Positions 53,080-62,351 of a stretch of 64,000 nt of DNA are shown one piece after another. The notes beneath the pieces are model-generated. The model was not told where the DNA came from. It searched no databases and saw only the letters and a list, made by a program, of their open reading frames with translations. Source of the DNA: Phytophthora quininea (lineage: Eukaryota > Oomycota > Peronosporomycetes > Peronosporales > Peronosporaceae); contig JAAVTG010000672.1 of NCBI GenBank assembly GCA_011947345.1, positions 806,001 through 870,000 on the forward strand, written 5' to 3'. Within the stretch, counting starts at the first letter, position 1, and the number at the start of each line of letters is the position of its first letter. The position numbers and the translations under genes are program-made.

Positions 53080-53280
53080 GCCCTAAAAGCACATTCGAAC
53101 TACGAGCTTTCAAGTACTTCGTCATAGAGATCGAAACGCCTGTTTGAAGGAGAAGATGTCGACATGCCATGTATGGATGAATGCTTCACCGTGGAGCTGG
53201 GCCTCGACAAGGCCATTGGGAATAGGAATGTACTACCTCGACACGTACTTAGTTACTCGCGCGCTACGTGACGTGGTTGA
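53080..53280 (+). pseudogene. LWY module remnant
   Basis: Short pieces remain: ALKAHSNYEL near 53090 and DECFTVELGLDKAIGN near 53180. They match the A-L-K-A-H-x-N-Y and V-x-x-x-L-G-L-D-K steps of LWY modules. Too decayed to order. Confidence 0.5.
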
Positions 53281-53419
53281 CGACCACGATGTCTAACAAA
53301 ATGAAGGGCAATATTACCACGAGTCGGGGAAAGGGCATTTGTGTTGCATAATTTCCAGCAATTTTGAATGTGGCAATCGCAATGGGAGATCACGTTTACA
53401 CAATGGAAATGCTGGAGTG

Positions 53420-54172
53420 GTCGGATTGAAATCGAGAGCATGTGATGGGGGACCCTCCGCAGGGGTTACTGCTGCTGCTGGGCGGTGCTATTTCGTTAAC
53501 ATCATCACCGAAGCTCAAGCCAAACTTCGAAAAGTTCAGTATCATCAACAGAGAGCAGTCAAAGCGTGAAAGGCGTTCATTTCTTCGGGATCTGCGCTGT
53601 CGAATGGTGAATCTGACTCTAAAACTGCGGATAATGCGCATATACCAGCGAGAATTTCGACTTGGGGCCCTATGGGTGGAGGAATCGAACTGCAGCTCCC
53701 AGACACATACGTCGACACGCACAAATCGACTTGAACGAGTAGTGATGATGTCTGCACAAATACTTCCAGCGGTACACGAGTCCCGGATTACGACAACGGT
53801 AGGTGAATGCAGCGTCAACCTCCCATCCCGATGCAAAAGAAGCGTCTTAGAAGCATGTGGTGAACACACACGTATTACTCTATACTGTACCTGCACATGT
53901 GCCTGTATTGCTGCCGGTATGCAGGACCAAATTGCCGTCGATTACTCTGTTGAGCGTCAGGTTTTTCGGCACATTCTGACTTTGTGGATTGATAACGGAC
54001 ACACTAAAACTGATCGACATCGTTTTATTGAACGCCTCACGCATGATGACGACGATGCTTGGAAAGCCGCTGTTGTTCCGTCCCGGGCTTATTCGACAAC
54101 TGCACGATAGACAGACATTCGGTCTGGCGTGGTCCATCTCAAGATGTTGAAGGTTTGACCTGATCAAAAGAT
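53420..54172 (+). pseudogene. LGPPP-gene fragment plus duplicated downstream block
   Basis: CACCGAAGCTCAAGCCAAAC and GTGAAAGGCGTTCATTTC, then GAATTTCGACTTGGGGCCC and GGAATCGAACTGCAGC, follow the 44-43.3 kb gene in order. The third repeat has lost its Pro segment. The block continues with the same sequence that follows the copy at 50.3 kb. Frames are broken by many small indels. Confidence 0.7.
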
Positions 54173-54669
54173 ATTTAGAGACTTATCGTATGTACGCTCG
54201 ACGACCTCAAGTTTACTCGATTACTACAGTCTGCCAACAAGCTAACTATCGATACTCGACGGAGTTTTGTCAGAAGGGCTGTACTGGTTATAAAAGTATA
54301 ATGGAGAATGAGCGGACTTTCGATGAATGGAGTTAGGCCACTTGGAACTGGAGTGCGCAACGGAAGGAAGACTGCAGTCGACTTGATGAGTAGTGTGTAT
54401 TTTCGGAAGTGAGAGATTGAAATGCAGAGTGAGGTCTAATTTGACTTGTCTACCTCTAGCTCACCTATAGAGCGCGTCCTCTGACGCATCCTTTGCACCC
54501 ACGCGCTTCGTGGTTGCCGTTCCCGTTGCAGTTGCTGCTTCACAGCAACCACAGCATCTTGAACGCTGTCGCGGTTCCATCGCACCTGCATACACACTAT
54601 CCTCGCGTGGCTCCGCGACGAGGTGCAGTGTCTTGGTTACACCTTGCCCTCGCAGCTCTCATCAACATG
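54173..54669. other. Intergenic, no recognised gene
   Basis: Frames at 54493-54741 (+) partly read into the LINE tail and are not considered genes. Confidence 0.4.
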
Positions 54670-54802
54670 ATCCGCCAGAAAATAATATCCCGGAACCCAT
54701 GCACCACATGTGGACGTCACGAACGTAACTCTCACGGATAGTTAGCTTATCACCTTAAGACGAGAAATCCGCTAAACAGTTAATCCATTCAATTTCCTCC
54801 TG
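54670..54802 (+). mobile_element. 5'-truncated LINE 3' end (same family as 32.7 kb)
   Basis: Encodes the last residues PPENNIPEPMHHMWTSRT of ORF2, then the 3' tail ending CAATTTCCTCCT. It is the reverse complement of 32726-32860 with few differences. Confidence 0.75.
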
Positions 54803-54867
54803 CCATTCCTACTAGGTATATCAAACGATGGCAAAGCGCCGTAAAAACGTTCATACTCTACAACCGG

Positions 54868-56490
54868 GTGGGAGCTAGTCGTGGAGGTATTAACATCGTT
54901 CCCACTTCATTTGCCATACAAGCACGGCAAGACGATGGAATTGGGGTACCAGAGATTATGTCCTGCATCCGGAGACAACGTTTTCTCTTCCTTCAAAAAT
55001 TTGTCAAAGTCCTCGCTTGTCATAATGAAAACGACGAAACAGTGTGGTATAGACCCATAGCAGAATTACTACGACACCGATATGGGGAATTTGTACGTCC
55101 GTGGTCGGGAGAGTTTTTGCTACAAAATCCACCTGAACCTCCTGGATGGAAAGCAACAATGCTCCCGTTATGGTGGCGTAAACTACTGCAAGATTGGAGC
55201 CGCGTAAAATGGCCAAGCAAGTACTCATTACGATACACTAGAATGAAGACACTCCAAAACTCGTTATTCAGCCCAATATGGTGGAATGCATCGACAAATT
55301 TCCAAGTGTGGCGCAGACAAGATGCTCATCGCGCACCACTGGGAACAGGACCCGTCAAATTCCGGTGCCTCTGTAAAGAGCTTGCTTCAAAAGGCAAACG
55401 GTGTATAGCAGACTTTCTAGATACTTCCCATCGATGGCCAACCCTCATGGTGTTTTTCAGGGGGTATCTACCGAGCTACGTCCAATTCTGGGGTCCAGGG
55501 TTGCACTGACGGATATCACCCAGCTTTATCGACAGCTAACCCAGGTGTTTGAACGGGTATTGCCACACCCAGAGACAGGTGGAATAAGCGTGGCAACGCG
55601 AGGTGCAATGCCGCCGACATTTGGACTGACAGTCGGAAAAACATCTCGGTTCTTCCCAAATCTAAAATCCCAAGACTGGGACAAATTGTTGCGGCCTGAT
55701 AGATGCGTGCAACCACACCCCATGAAAGTGCTTGGCTGTCCGCAACGACAGATCCATACTACATTACAACAGATACTAGCCCTCCGCCAGTTTCTTGTTC
55801 CTGTTGTCCACGATGTGATGCTGAGAATGTTCTTCGGAGACCTCATTGTCGGATCAAGGTTGTTCTTCCTCAAGTCGTTAAATCCTACGATTCAACAGTG
55901 TGTGAGACGATCATGTGCTGCGATAGAAACAGAGAAGAAGAAAGAAATTTAAGTTGATTAACCAGCTGCGATAGAAACAGTAGAGCACTGTTTTTCTCGT
56001 GTCCAGCTCTGACGCAAATGTGGACCCCATTGTGGCCCCCATGGCATAAGGCTTTCGCGACGGAGTTGGATTGGCGATTGCTAATTTTTCCTAAACCACG
56101 AGACCTGAATAGGGAGTGGAGGCAGAACCAAAAGGTGGTCCTGCTACTGTGGCGAGTCCACACTGCGATCGCGTTCCACGCTACGTGGAGGTTGAGAAAC
56201 GACATACTATTCCGTGAAACTACAGCTGAAATACCAAGCGTCCAAAATGTGATGTCCTCTTTCGACGACACTGTCTGTTCATCAATCACCATTCAGCGGA
56301 GCTTGGGATTGACGACAAAATTGTAACCTCTGTTCTGGAGAAGTTAGGCTTTGACCCACCTGCGCCGCGAAACACGCCACCAGCAAGTCACGTTTGGATT
56401 CCACGAAACTAAGCAGCAGAACGACTAAGTGGTATACGATCGTAGCTAGAAAAACGGTTTATCCGACTGGTTAATCAACTTAAATTCCTT
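54868..56490 (+). pseudogene. LINE ORF2 C-terminal half (second family)
   Basis: The first frame opens with GRGGINIV...IGVPEIMSCIRRQRFLFLQK, the LINE RT thumb pattern, and WYRPIAELLRHRYG. It continues in another frame with STELRPILGSRVALTDI and RVLPHPETGG, then CAAIETVEHCFS (zf-RVT) and ELDWRLLIFPKPRDLNREWR, LLLWRVHTAIAFHATWRL (then RNDILF). The end reads PPASHVWIPRN, TAA 56410, with a tail to about 56490. A tiny secondary insertion lies at 55933-55964. Truncated at the 5' side and shifted twice. Encodes part of a target-primed reverse transcriptase. Confidence 0.75.
55917..55980 (-). mobile_element. 32-bp LINE tail insertion with 16-bp target duplication, inside another LINE
   Basis: GCTGCGATAGAAACAG occurs at 55917-55932 and again at 55965-55980. 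Between them are 32 bp that on - read TGGTTAATCAACTTAAATTT followed by CTTTCTTCTTCT, the extreme 3' end of the same LINE family (compare 63222-63243). Without the insert and one duplicate, the host LINE frame reads CAAIETVEHCFS. Confidence 0.8.
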
Positions 56491-56652
56491 CCTCCTTCGT
56501 CCGGATGCGGTAGTAAGCGATAAAAATATCGGCTCATTTGATGGTAGAGCACGAAAATGTCATGCGGAAGCACTTTTGTCCCAAGTATTGGATGAATCTC
56601 GGTGCAGACGTCCGTGAAAAATGCCGTTGACGACGGCCAGTCGCGATTGGCA
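56490..56652 (-). pseudogene. LINE ORF2 fragment abutting the 57-kb effector
   Basis: The minus frame reads SANRDWPSSTAFFTDVCTEI, HPILGTKVLPHDI and YRLLPHPDEGG, parallel to the LINE protein at 55430-55590 (HRWPTLMVFFRG, STELRPILGSRVAL, ERVLPHPETGG). It begins exactly where the antisense effector gene stops. Confidence 0.7.
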
Positions 56653-56653
56653 C

Positions 56654-57380
56654 TCAGGAAGTCCGCAACATCAACTTTTGGAGGTAGATCTGGTAGTACG
56701 CGTTGTTCGCGAACACCGCGTCGGACAAGTTCTACTCGCCCGACAGCGCATTTTTGATGTACGCGCGACTTCTCTTCATGTCGATCCACACATCTGCTCT
56801 TGCCGACATCTCCGTGGGAGAAATCATCTTGTTGATTACCGCCGGCAGCTCGTAGCCAGATTCCTCGTAGTAGTAGATGTGATCGTCAAACAAGTTCGCG
56901 TACTTCTTGTAAGTTCCGAACTCCTTGGTTGACTCGAGCTTGTTTGAAGCTACGTGGTCGAGCCCCAAAGCCACCCAGGCATCGTACGTAGTCTTGTTTT
57001 CGTCCAACCACTTCAGCAGTAGGTACTCCTCGGCTTTCTTCTCGAACAATTGAAAGTACTTGTAGTTCTTGTGGGCCGTGAGCGCCTCCCCGACAGGCCC
57101 AATATCCCCAACTTCTCCTTGACATAGTCTTCAGGTTTTCCCTTTTCAGCCCAGGTCCTTACATTCCAAGATTTCTTCATTGATGATAGTGTAGACTTGA
57201 TCGACTGGATGACACTCCTCTCTTCAGCGTCACTGTCAGCTGCGGTAGCGACTCGTAACAGTCTGCCAAATCCGACCAAGTTGACGTCGGGGCAGTCGAA
57301 ATCTCGGTATGGGCTGAAGTCGAGAGAGTGGAGTAGAGGAAGACGATACTCGCCGCAATAAGCATGTGGACGTGAGGCAT
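56654..57380 (-). CDS. RxLR-dEER effector with LWY modules
   Basis: ATG 57380: signal peptide (MPHVHMLIAASIVFLYSTLS). The frame changes at the C/G4 run 57289-57292, giving GRLLRVATAADSDAEERSV, a canonical RLLR plus DAEER leader, then WAEKGKPEDYVKEKLGI. A second change at 57088-57091 (again a four-base run) leads to WLDENKTTYDAWVALGLDHV and IDMKRSRAYIKNALSGE, TAG 56732. The same frame continues NLSDAVFANNAYYQIYLQKL to TGA 56654. Both frame changes fit one missing base each. The TAG is a substitution that removes only the last helices. Shorter than the other effectors (about four modules) and most diverged from them. Confidence 0.75.
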
Positions 57381-58205
57381 CCTTTAGGACTCAGTTTGGT
57401 TAAAGCAGTTGCGTATTGATCGCAGCAAGCAGCGATCCTCAGCAGGAGTCAATGATGGCGATTACTCTCATGCTTATTAGTGCCACCGGCTGGAAAATAG
57501 GCTGATGATAATAGGTACCGCTCTGCTAGCAAACTGAGTTTGAACGATTCCCTCTGTCGATGGGAAGATACTGCGAGATTCTGTGTACCACGGAGAACCA
57601 ATACTAACTGAAATGTAGCTCTTCAGCGCGATCCTTGACCGTCGAAGCGCTGTATGAACCGTTGCGTGGGGGCAGAAGCTGCTCCACTACAGACTTGTGT
57701 ACGTTGCACGGGAGCGACCTCACGTGCTCTCTACCCACTTGCCGTGCTGCGAGATCGGCGCTGCTGATTGAGGCAAGTTGGATGATTTTGGAGCTTGTGA
57801 TTGGTCTACCGGTATTGATGGTCGTCGAGAGCCAACGGCATCGGCAACGCGATGTACAAGCATTGATATTTTAGTGCAACTCGTGTTCTTACGGCAACAT
57901 CTGCCAGAATGTAGATCCGTGGGAGGGGGTACTGTTCAGCGCGCTTGGAGTTGCGTGTCTTTCAGCTCATCACAATGGAAAACGCAAGGCAAAGCCGGCA
58001 GGATGCTGCTTACTAGCATCCTGTACGCTTAACATGTCATACACCTATTTCTGAAAGCCTTCCGTAATGAGCCAATGTCCGAAAGGATTACGGCAGCGGC
58101 GCAGTATTCCACAGAGGTCTTCCCATGTCATTGTCACTGAAGTCACTACAGTTGTAGGAGCAGCAATGAGGCCATTGAGGCTGCTGTTTCTTGATTGCTT
58201 TCGAA
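57381..58205. other. Intergenic, no recognised gene
   Basis: Several short + frames without motifs. Nothing can be supported. Confidence 0.45.
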
Positions 58206-58220
58206 TTCATTCTCCAATTC
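58206..58220 (+). promoter_or_regulatory. Oomycete initiator-like element
   Basis: TTCATTCTCCAATTC matches CTCATTYYNCAWTTT closely, with T for the first C and C for the final T. It lies 39 bp upstream of ATG 58260. Confidence 0.6.
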
Positions 58221-58259
58221 GCTTCGCCGAGTCAAGAACCCCAAGCTACCCGCATCAAG

Positions 58260-58388
58260 ATGCAGTTCATCAAGGTCCTCGCTGTGGCCATCGTCGCCGT
58301 ACATGGTGTGGCTCAAGTCAGCGCAATCGACTCCATTACCCCGATGGTTCTGAGGAGGGTGAAATCGTGGGTCCTCCCCCAGGGCTAA
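58260..58388 (+). pseudogene. Secreted-protein N-terminus (truncated)
   Basis: With the initiator upstream, ATG 58260 opens a clear signal peptide (MQFIKVLAVAIVAVHGVAQV, SA cleavage) followed by IDSITPMVLRRVKSWVLPQG and a stop. A frame one base over continues GEIVGPPPGLMGSTC. Family unknown because nothing of the mature protein beyond about 20 residues is left in frame. Probably a broken secreted protein. The VLRR could be a decayed RxLR-like motif, but that is weak. Confidence 0.5.
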
Positions 58389-58792
58389 TGGGATCAACCT
58401 GTAATCGGAGTCGCATTGACGCCCAAAAGTGCTGGTTTCAATCAATAGGTGCTGCTTGATCGGGTCGGAGGCACCACCTGAATGAATTCGCAAACCTAAA
58501 TGAATTGTTTGTGGGCTGTGAGAATCTCCTGTCATCCTTTGAGTTCAACTGCTGCTTTTGCTACAAGTGGTTAACAACAGATTCCGCTTTTTGCGACAGC
58601 AATTCTTTCGTTCTCTCAAGAATCATGCAACTTGTGCAACGTCGTCCTCGGCGGCATCTTATGTCCAACACTCCGTGAGCACCACCAACCTCCAGATATT
58701 CTCTCCCTGCGACAACCTGTCGACTGTCTTGCAGGACCAAAGCGAGTTGCGTCTTCGTCAGCGCCGTCGGCACCTAAAAGTAGACCGGCGGC

Positions 58793-59210
58793 ATGGCTGA
58801 TGTTAAGAACACCAAACTGCCGCCGCCACCGTTCGCCAACATGTACGCGTGCGAGTCCTGTAGAGAGGGCATTCGGTCGTTCCACACCACTGCCGCAATT
58901 GTGACGGCTTGTTCTGCATCGAGTGCACCCACCAGAGAATGCATCGTTTTTTGGCGAGCTGAGCATGTGCGACGGCTGCTACCGCCGCAGCAAGAACTTC
59001 CAGGAGCACGTCAAGAGAACGGCTGTGGTGTGGAGCGGACTGAAGCCACCCCAAAGGGGGAAATGGGGATTCTCTAAGGGTTTACGAGGTGACTCGACAG
59101 CTAACTTGTGGCTTCTTAATGGAAAGTGTTTCTGGGACAATATTATGCAAAGAAATAATTCCAACAAAAATGAAGAAAGTGGTTGCTCCTGCATGAAATG
59201 TTTGAATTAA
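58793..59210 (+). CDS. Small FYVE-like zinc finger protein
   Basis: ATG 58793: MADVKNTKLPPPPFANMYAC, C-x-x-C (CESC), then after a one-base shift HHCRNCDGLFCIECTHQRMH, and after another at the T6 run 58947-58952 CDGCYRRSKNFQEHVK. Together these give four Cys pairs with the H-H-C-R-x-C signature of FYVE domains, which bind phosphatidylinositol 3-phosphate on endosomes and are abundant in oomycetes. The R-x-H-H-C-R basic patch is nearly complete. The reading ends at TAA 59208, or earlier if an intron follows. Upstream of the ATG I see no further domain. If the indels are errors the gene is a complete short FYVE protein. Confidence 0.6.
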
Positions 59211-60214
59211 AAGCTGCGAGCGTCCTCCATCTCTGCAAGTCTCCCCTCAGCAGTCAACCGGGCGTTCTCGAACACGCGCGCTACATCGTCCAAGTCGCCC
59301 AAAATGCGCAGCATCGCACCGACGCTGTCGACCTGGGACACAAGCATCGAGATGCGCTTTTCCACGTAGTCCCAGTAAAACACCGTCCGGATGTTCACGA
59401 CCAGCGTCTTCCCCAGCAGCTCCGCAGCAAGCGGCGACGCCTTACCGGATCTGTCGTTATTCATGAGATTCGGGAACGCGTGGAGTATCGTGTTTGCTGT
59501 GATCGTGTGTCTTGCCACAGTGACAGCGACAACCGAGTCCTGCGAGCCGTGCTCCAGTCGCACAAGGCAGTACTCCAAGTTGTGGGCACACTGCATTGCG
59601 AACTTCCAGGCGTCGACCATCGCTTCAATGCCGCACACAGTTCCGTCGACTACGTCCGGCGCCATTGTCGCTCGAAGGAACTCCAGCTGCATGTTCAACT
59701 TGCCAGCTCTTCTTGGATCAAAAGGCGTGGACGCAGGCACTTGGTAACCGTTCCGGAAGAGACGATAGTACTCGACGACCACGCTCCACAGGGACGTCTC
59801 TCGCGCGCCCGAGACGATCCGGCCGTGGTCTGACTCCAGTCGGACGATCTCTTCCTGAAGCTGCTGAATGTTTTTTTCATGGGAGGTCTCTTTGCTGCGC
59901 AGTTTCTTGCGGTAGCGAGCCATGTACTCGCGGCGCTTCTTACGGATGTAGGATAGGGAGGTGACGTTGACCGCAGTCCAGAAGACTTCGTCATTGGTCG
60001 ACGGAACCTCTGCGCAGGCAGCAGTCGAGGCGGCTGTAGTTGTCGGGCTGGGCTTCCTGGTTCCCGAACGGGATGGCTTAGTGGCATCATCGGCGTCTCG
60101 AGGGACGAAGTTGCGACCGATCACAGCTTTGGGTCGCGGGATGACATTGCTGATCACGCTGTCGCTCAGCCACTGGCCGTTGGGAGGACACAGCGTGCTA
60201 CAAGTATCTGTCAT
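59207..60214 (-). CDS. bZIP transcription factor, oomycete type
   Basis: An intact 335-residue frame from ATG 60214. After a Ser/Thr/Pro-rich N-terminus comes the basic region YIRKKRREYMARYRKKLRSK directly followed by a leucine-zipper-like coil (IQQLQEEIVRLESDHGRIV). In ordinary bZIPs an invariant Asn sits four residues before the ARYR-type Arg. Here that position is Tyr. Phytophthora bZIPs with replacements of this Asn are known. The C-terminal ~190 residues (WSVVVEYYRLFRNGYQVPAS, CLVRLEHGSQDSVVAVTVAR) form the alpha/beta region common to such oomycete bZIPs. It would bind DNA as a dimer in the nucleus. No introns or breaks. One of the most solid host genes here. Confidence 0.85.
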   Translation of the reverse strand: MTDTCSTLCPPNGQWLSDSVISNVIPRPKAVIGRNFVPRDADDATKPSRSGTRKPSPTTTAASTAACAEVPSTNDEVFWTAVNVTSLSYIRKKRREYMARYRKKLRSKETSHEKNIQQLQEEIVRLESDHGRIVSGARETSLWSVVVEYYRLFRNGYQVPASTPFDPRRAGKLNMQLEFLRATMAPDVVDGTVCGIEAMVDAWKFAMQCAHNLEYCLVRLEHGSQDSVVAVTVARHTITANTILHAFPNLMNNDRSGKASPLAAELLGKTLVVNIRTVFYWDYVEKRISMLVSQVDSVGAMLRILGDLDDVARVFENARLTAEGRLAEMEDARSF

Positions 60215-61459
60215 TCGTGTTGAGCTGTTGGTGGTCGGAGTCGGATTTCGAAGTGCTAGATGAGAAGGTCAGGCGGTCGACTCAAATACATCAGCGTTTA
60301 CGTTGGGCGGGGTGATTTTATGCCTCGCTGAATTTGCTTGTGAGCACCCGAGTGGTACGTAAGACACAACCGTATCTGTAGAGTAACTTAGCCGTTTGAG
60401 TAGGAGTTGAACCACCTCAAGTCAAACCACATGCCGGCAGGGCGAACCGATGGGAAACCCAGCAGAACCGTGTTGTTTGAGGAGCAAAGCCCATCTCAAC
60501 TTGCAGCACGCAAGTACGATAATAATCACATGCAGTCCAGCATTGCATACGGCCCCGACGACAACGACGACACCCGCAGTCTCCAGGAATGACTCTGTGT
60601 GACACGTCCTAACAAAGCAAGGCTGCTCGTGTTTACGTGTGGTGAGGCAGGAGGAGGATCATACGCAGCCATCTGCGCCGATTTCAGTGCAATTACGAAC
60701 GCTACCCGACTGTGGGTCCCCACGGAAGTGTCGCTCGAGCCACAATGCCACTATAAAAATATGCGAGTTGTCCAGTAGCTTGGCGGGACTGAAAGCGATC
60801 CCAAACGTGCAACGGGCTCGACAATTCTGCTCCAGTGACTGTCCTAGTGAACTTGTAGTGGCGCGTGCCTCACCATCAGCAACGCATAGCAGCAGAAATA
60901 TCCGAACACGTGGTTGTATCTACAAAAACACTCATCCATTAGTTTCCCCATTGCAGAGTTTTACTCACTCGGTAAGCAACACCGACCAGTAATGCACGAC
61001 GGTGCTCTGAATCCATCTGAAGGTCTATGGCTGTATAACAATATCGTTCCGCCAAAATCGTTCCGCCGAGGGCGATCAATGAGGACGTCGTCATTCCAAG
61101 CGCGGTAGCACTGCCCCGCCCCGTCTTGACAGAGAGTCTTGCTGCAGCAAGCAGTATTGGAGCAATTCAAGCATCACCGGAGGTGTTTATTGTCATCAGA
61201 ACCTCGACTACCTATTGGCAATCTGTTTGGGCCTCCTGGTGGTCCAGTGGGTTGTGTGTACAACTCACGAAGTTCATCCCTCCGGTTGGGATTTGAGTCC
61301 CCGCGGGGGCTCCCGGCCCAAGGGCCTACAGAAAACATCCAGAAGAAAGGAAATGATTAACTTCACATCCAAATATCCCACTCAAATTCAATCATCATTC
61401 AACAGATCAGGTTTCAGAATAGCAAATACCCCCAACCATAAGAACAACCAGGAAACAAG
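60215..61459. other. Intergenic, no recognised gene
   Basis: Short open frames on both strands (for example 60639-60992 +) without motifs or initiators. Confidence 0.4.
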
Positions 61460-61663
61460 TTAAGCATCTGAATCAACTAACTTCGTCACTGTCGCCGATT
61501 GCTTGCTTTGCCTCCCTCTCGTTGCGTAGGAAACGGTGACTGCTGTCGCCGTTGTGGATGGGGTTGAGGGAGGTAGTATGGTCGGTGGTGTCACTGCTGC
61601 AGCGTCGGTGGCCGTGGGGCTGAAAAGGGTAGCGACAGTCAACAGGATGAACGACAATCGCAT
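61460..61663 (-). CDS. Small secreted protein, possible RxLR-type leader
   Basis: ATG 61663 begins a strong signal peptide (MRLSFILLTVATLFSPTATD, AAA). The frame continues through a Thr/Pro-rich stretch to TAA 61460 (67 residues). One base over, the same DNA reads SSHRFLRNEREAKQAIGDSD, where RFLR and the acidic residues resemble an RxLR with a weak dEER. A single frame change would therefore turn it into an RxLR leader. No effector domain follows in either frame, so it may be a truncated effector. No close initiator was found. Confidence 0.45.
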   Translation of the reverse strand: MRLSFILLTVATLFSPTATDAAAVTPPTILPPSTPSTTATAVTVSYATRGRQSKQSATVTKLVDSDA

Positions 61664-62305
61664 GGCTGGCGTTGGTCTTGATCAAGTCTTGTCGTTGGTT
61701 CTTGCGAGTATTATAATTGCGGAATGGCTGGAGTGGCGGTGGTGGTCTTAAGATCGCCCTTGGTGCCGTGCTGTCTTTTTGAGTACATCGTACGTGATAA
61801 GTGTTCGATGGGCTCTGACTTCTTTGGAATATCATATCGTACGTGATAGAAGTCTAATAATCAAGAGTCCCAACTGTATTCTAGTACTCTAAACGCATGG
61901 AGCTCCTTCCTCTCCTCCCCTACCGCGGCCGAAAAGGGGCGTTGAAGATCAGGTGGTTGCTGTGAGGCCGTATTCGTCCAGTTGCAGCCGTGACTGCGGG
62001 TATATTGTATCTCTAATCACAAACGATTTAGTTTACCACTTCGATGGTGATACTGTATCACTGATACAGGAGTGGTCTAGTGGTAATCTAAATCGTTAAA
62101 GATTGTGACCAATTGAGGTTTCAGACGAATCTCACTAAAAAGTCTGTCAGGTTGAGCCACATCGTTTGCTGCTGGGAGGTAAATGCCTGCATTGGTTTGC
62201 TAGACAACTTGAAGGTACATTACTGTTTAATTGGGATTAGTTCCCATCCCGACGGCAGACAATGATAAACTTCGCAGGTAAACTTTTTCCTCACGAGCAT
62301 CGCCA
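61664..62305. other. Intergenic with nested inverted repeats
   Basis: AACGATTTAGTTTACCACT (62022-62040) pairs with AGTGGTAATCTAAATCGTT (62079-62097) with one mismatch, and TGTATCACTGATACA is a small stem between them. ATCGTACGTGATA occurs twice (about 61789 and 61836). No gene is supported. Confidence 0.5.
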
Positions 62306-62321
62306 GCTCATCATCAAATTC
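62306..62321 (+). promoter_or_regulatory. Oomycete initiator-like element
   Basis: GCTCATCATCAAATTC, close to GCTCATTYYNCAWTTT, lies 30 bp upstream of ATG 62352. Confidence 0.6.
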
Positions 62322-62351
62322 GCTTCGCACTCGACCCAGCCACCGCCGACC

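Noticed and set aside
62070..62140. tRNA-like A-box TGGTCTAGTGG
   Set aside because: The A-box matches, but there is no acceptor stem, anticodon stem or B-box (GGTTCRANYCC) at the right distance, and the word lies inside an inverted repeat.
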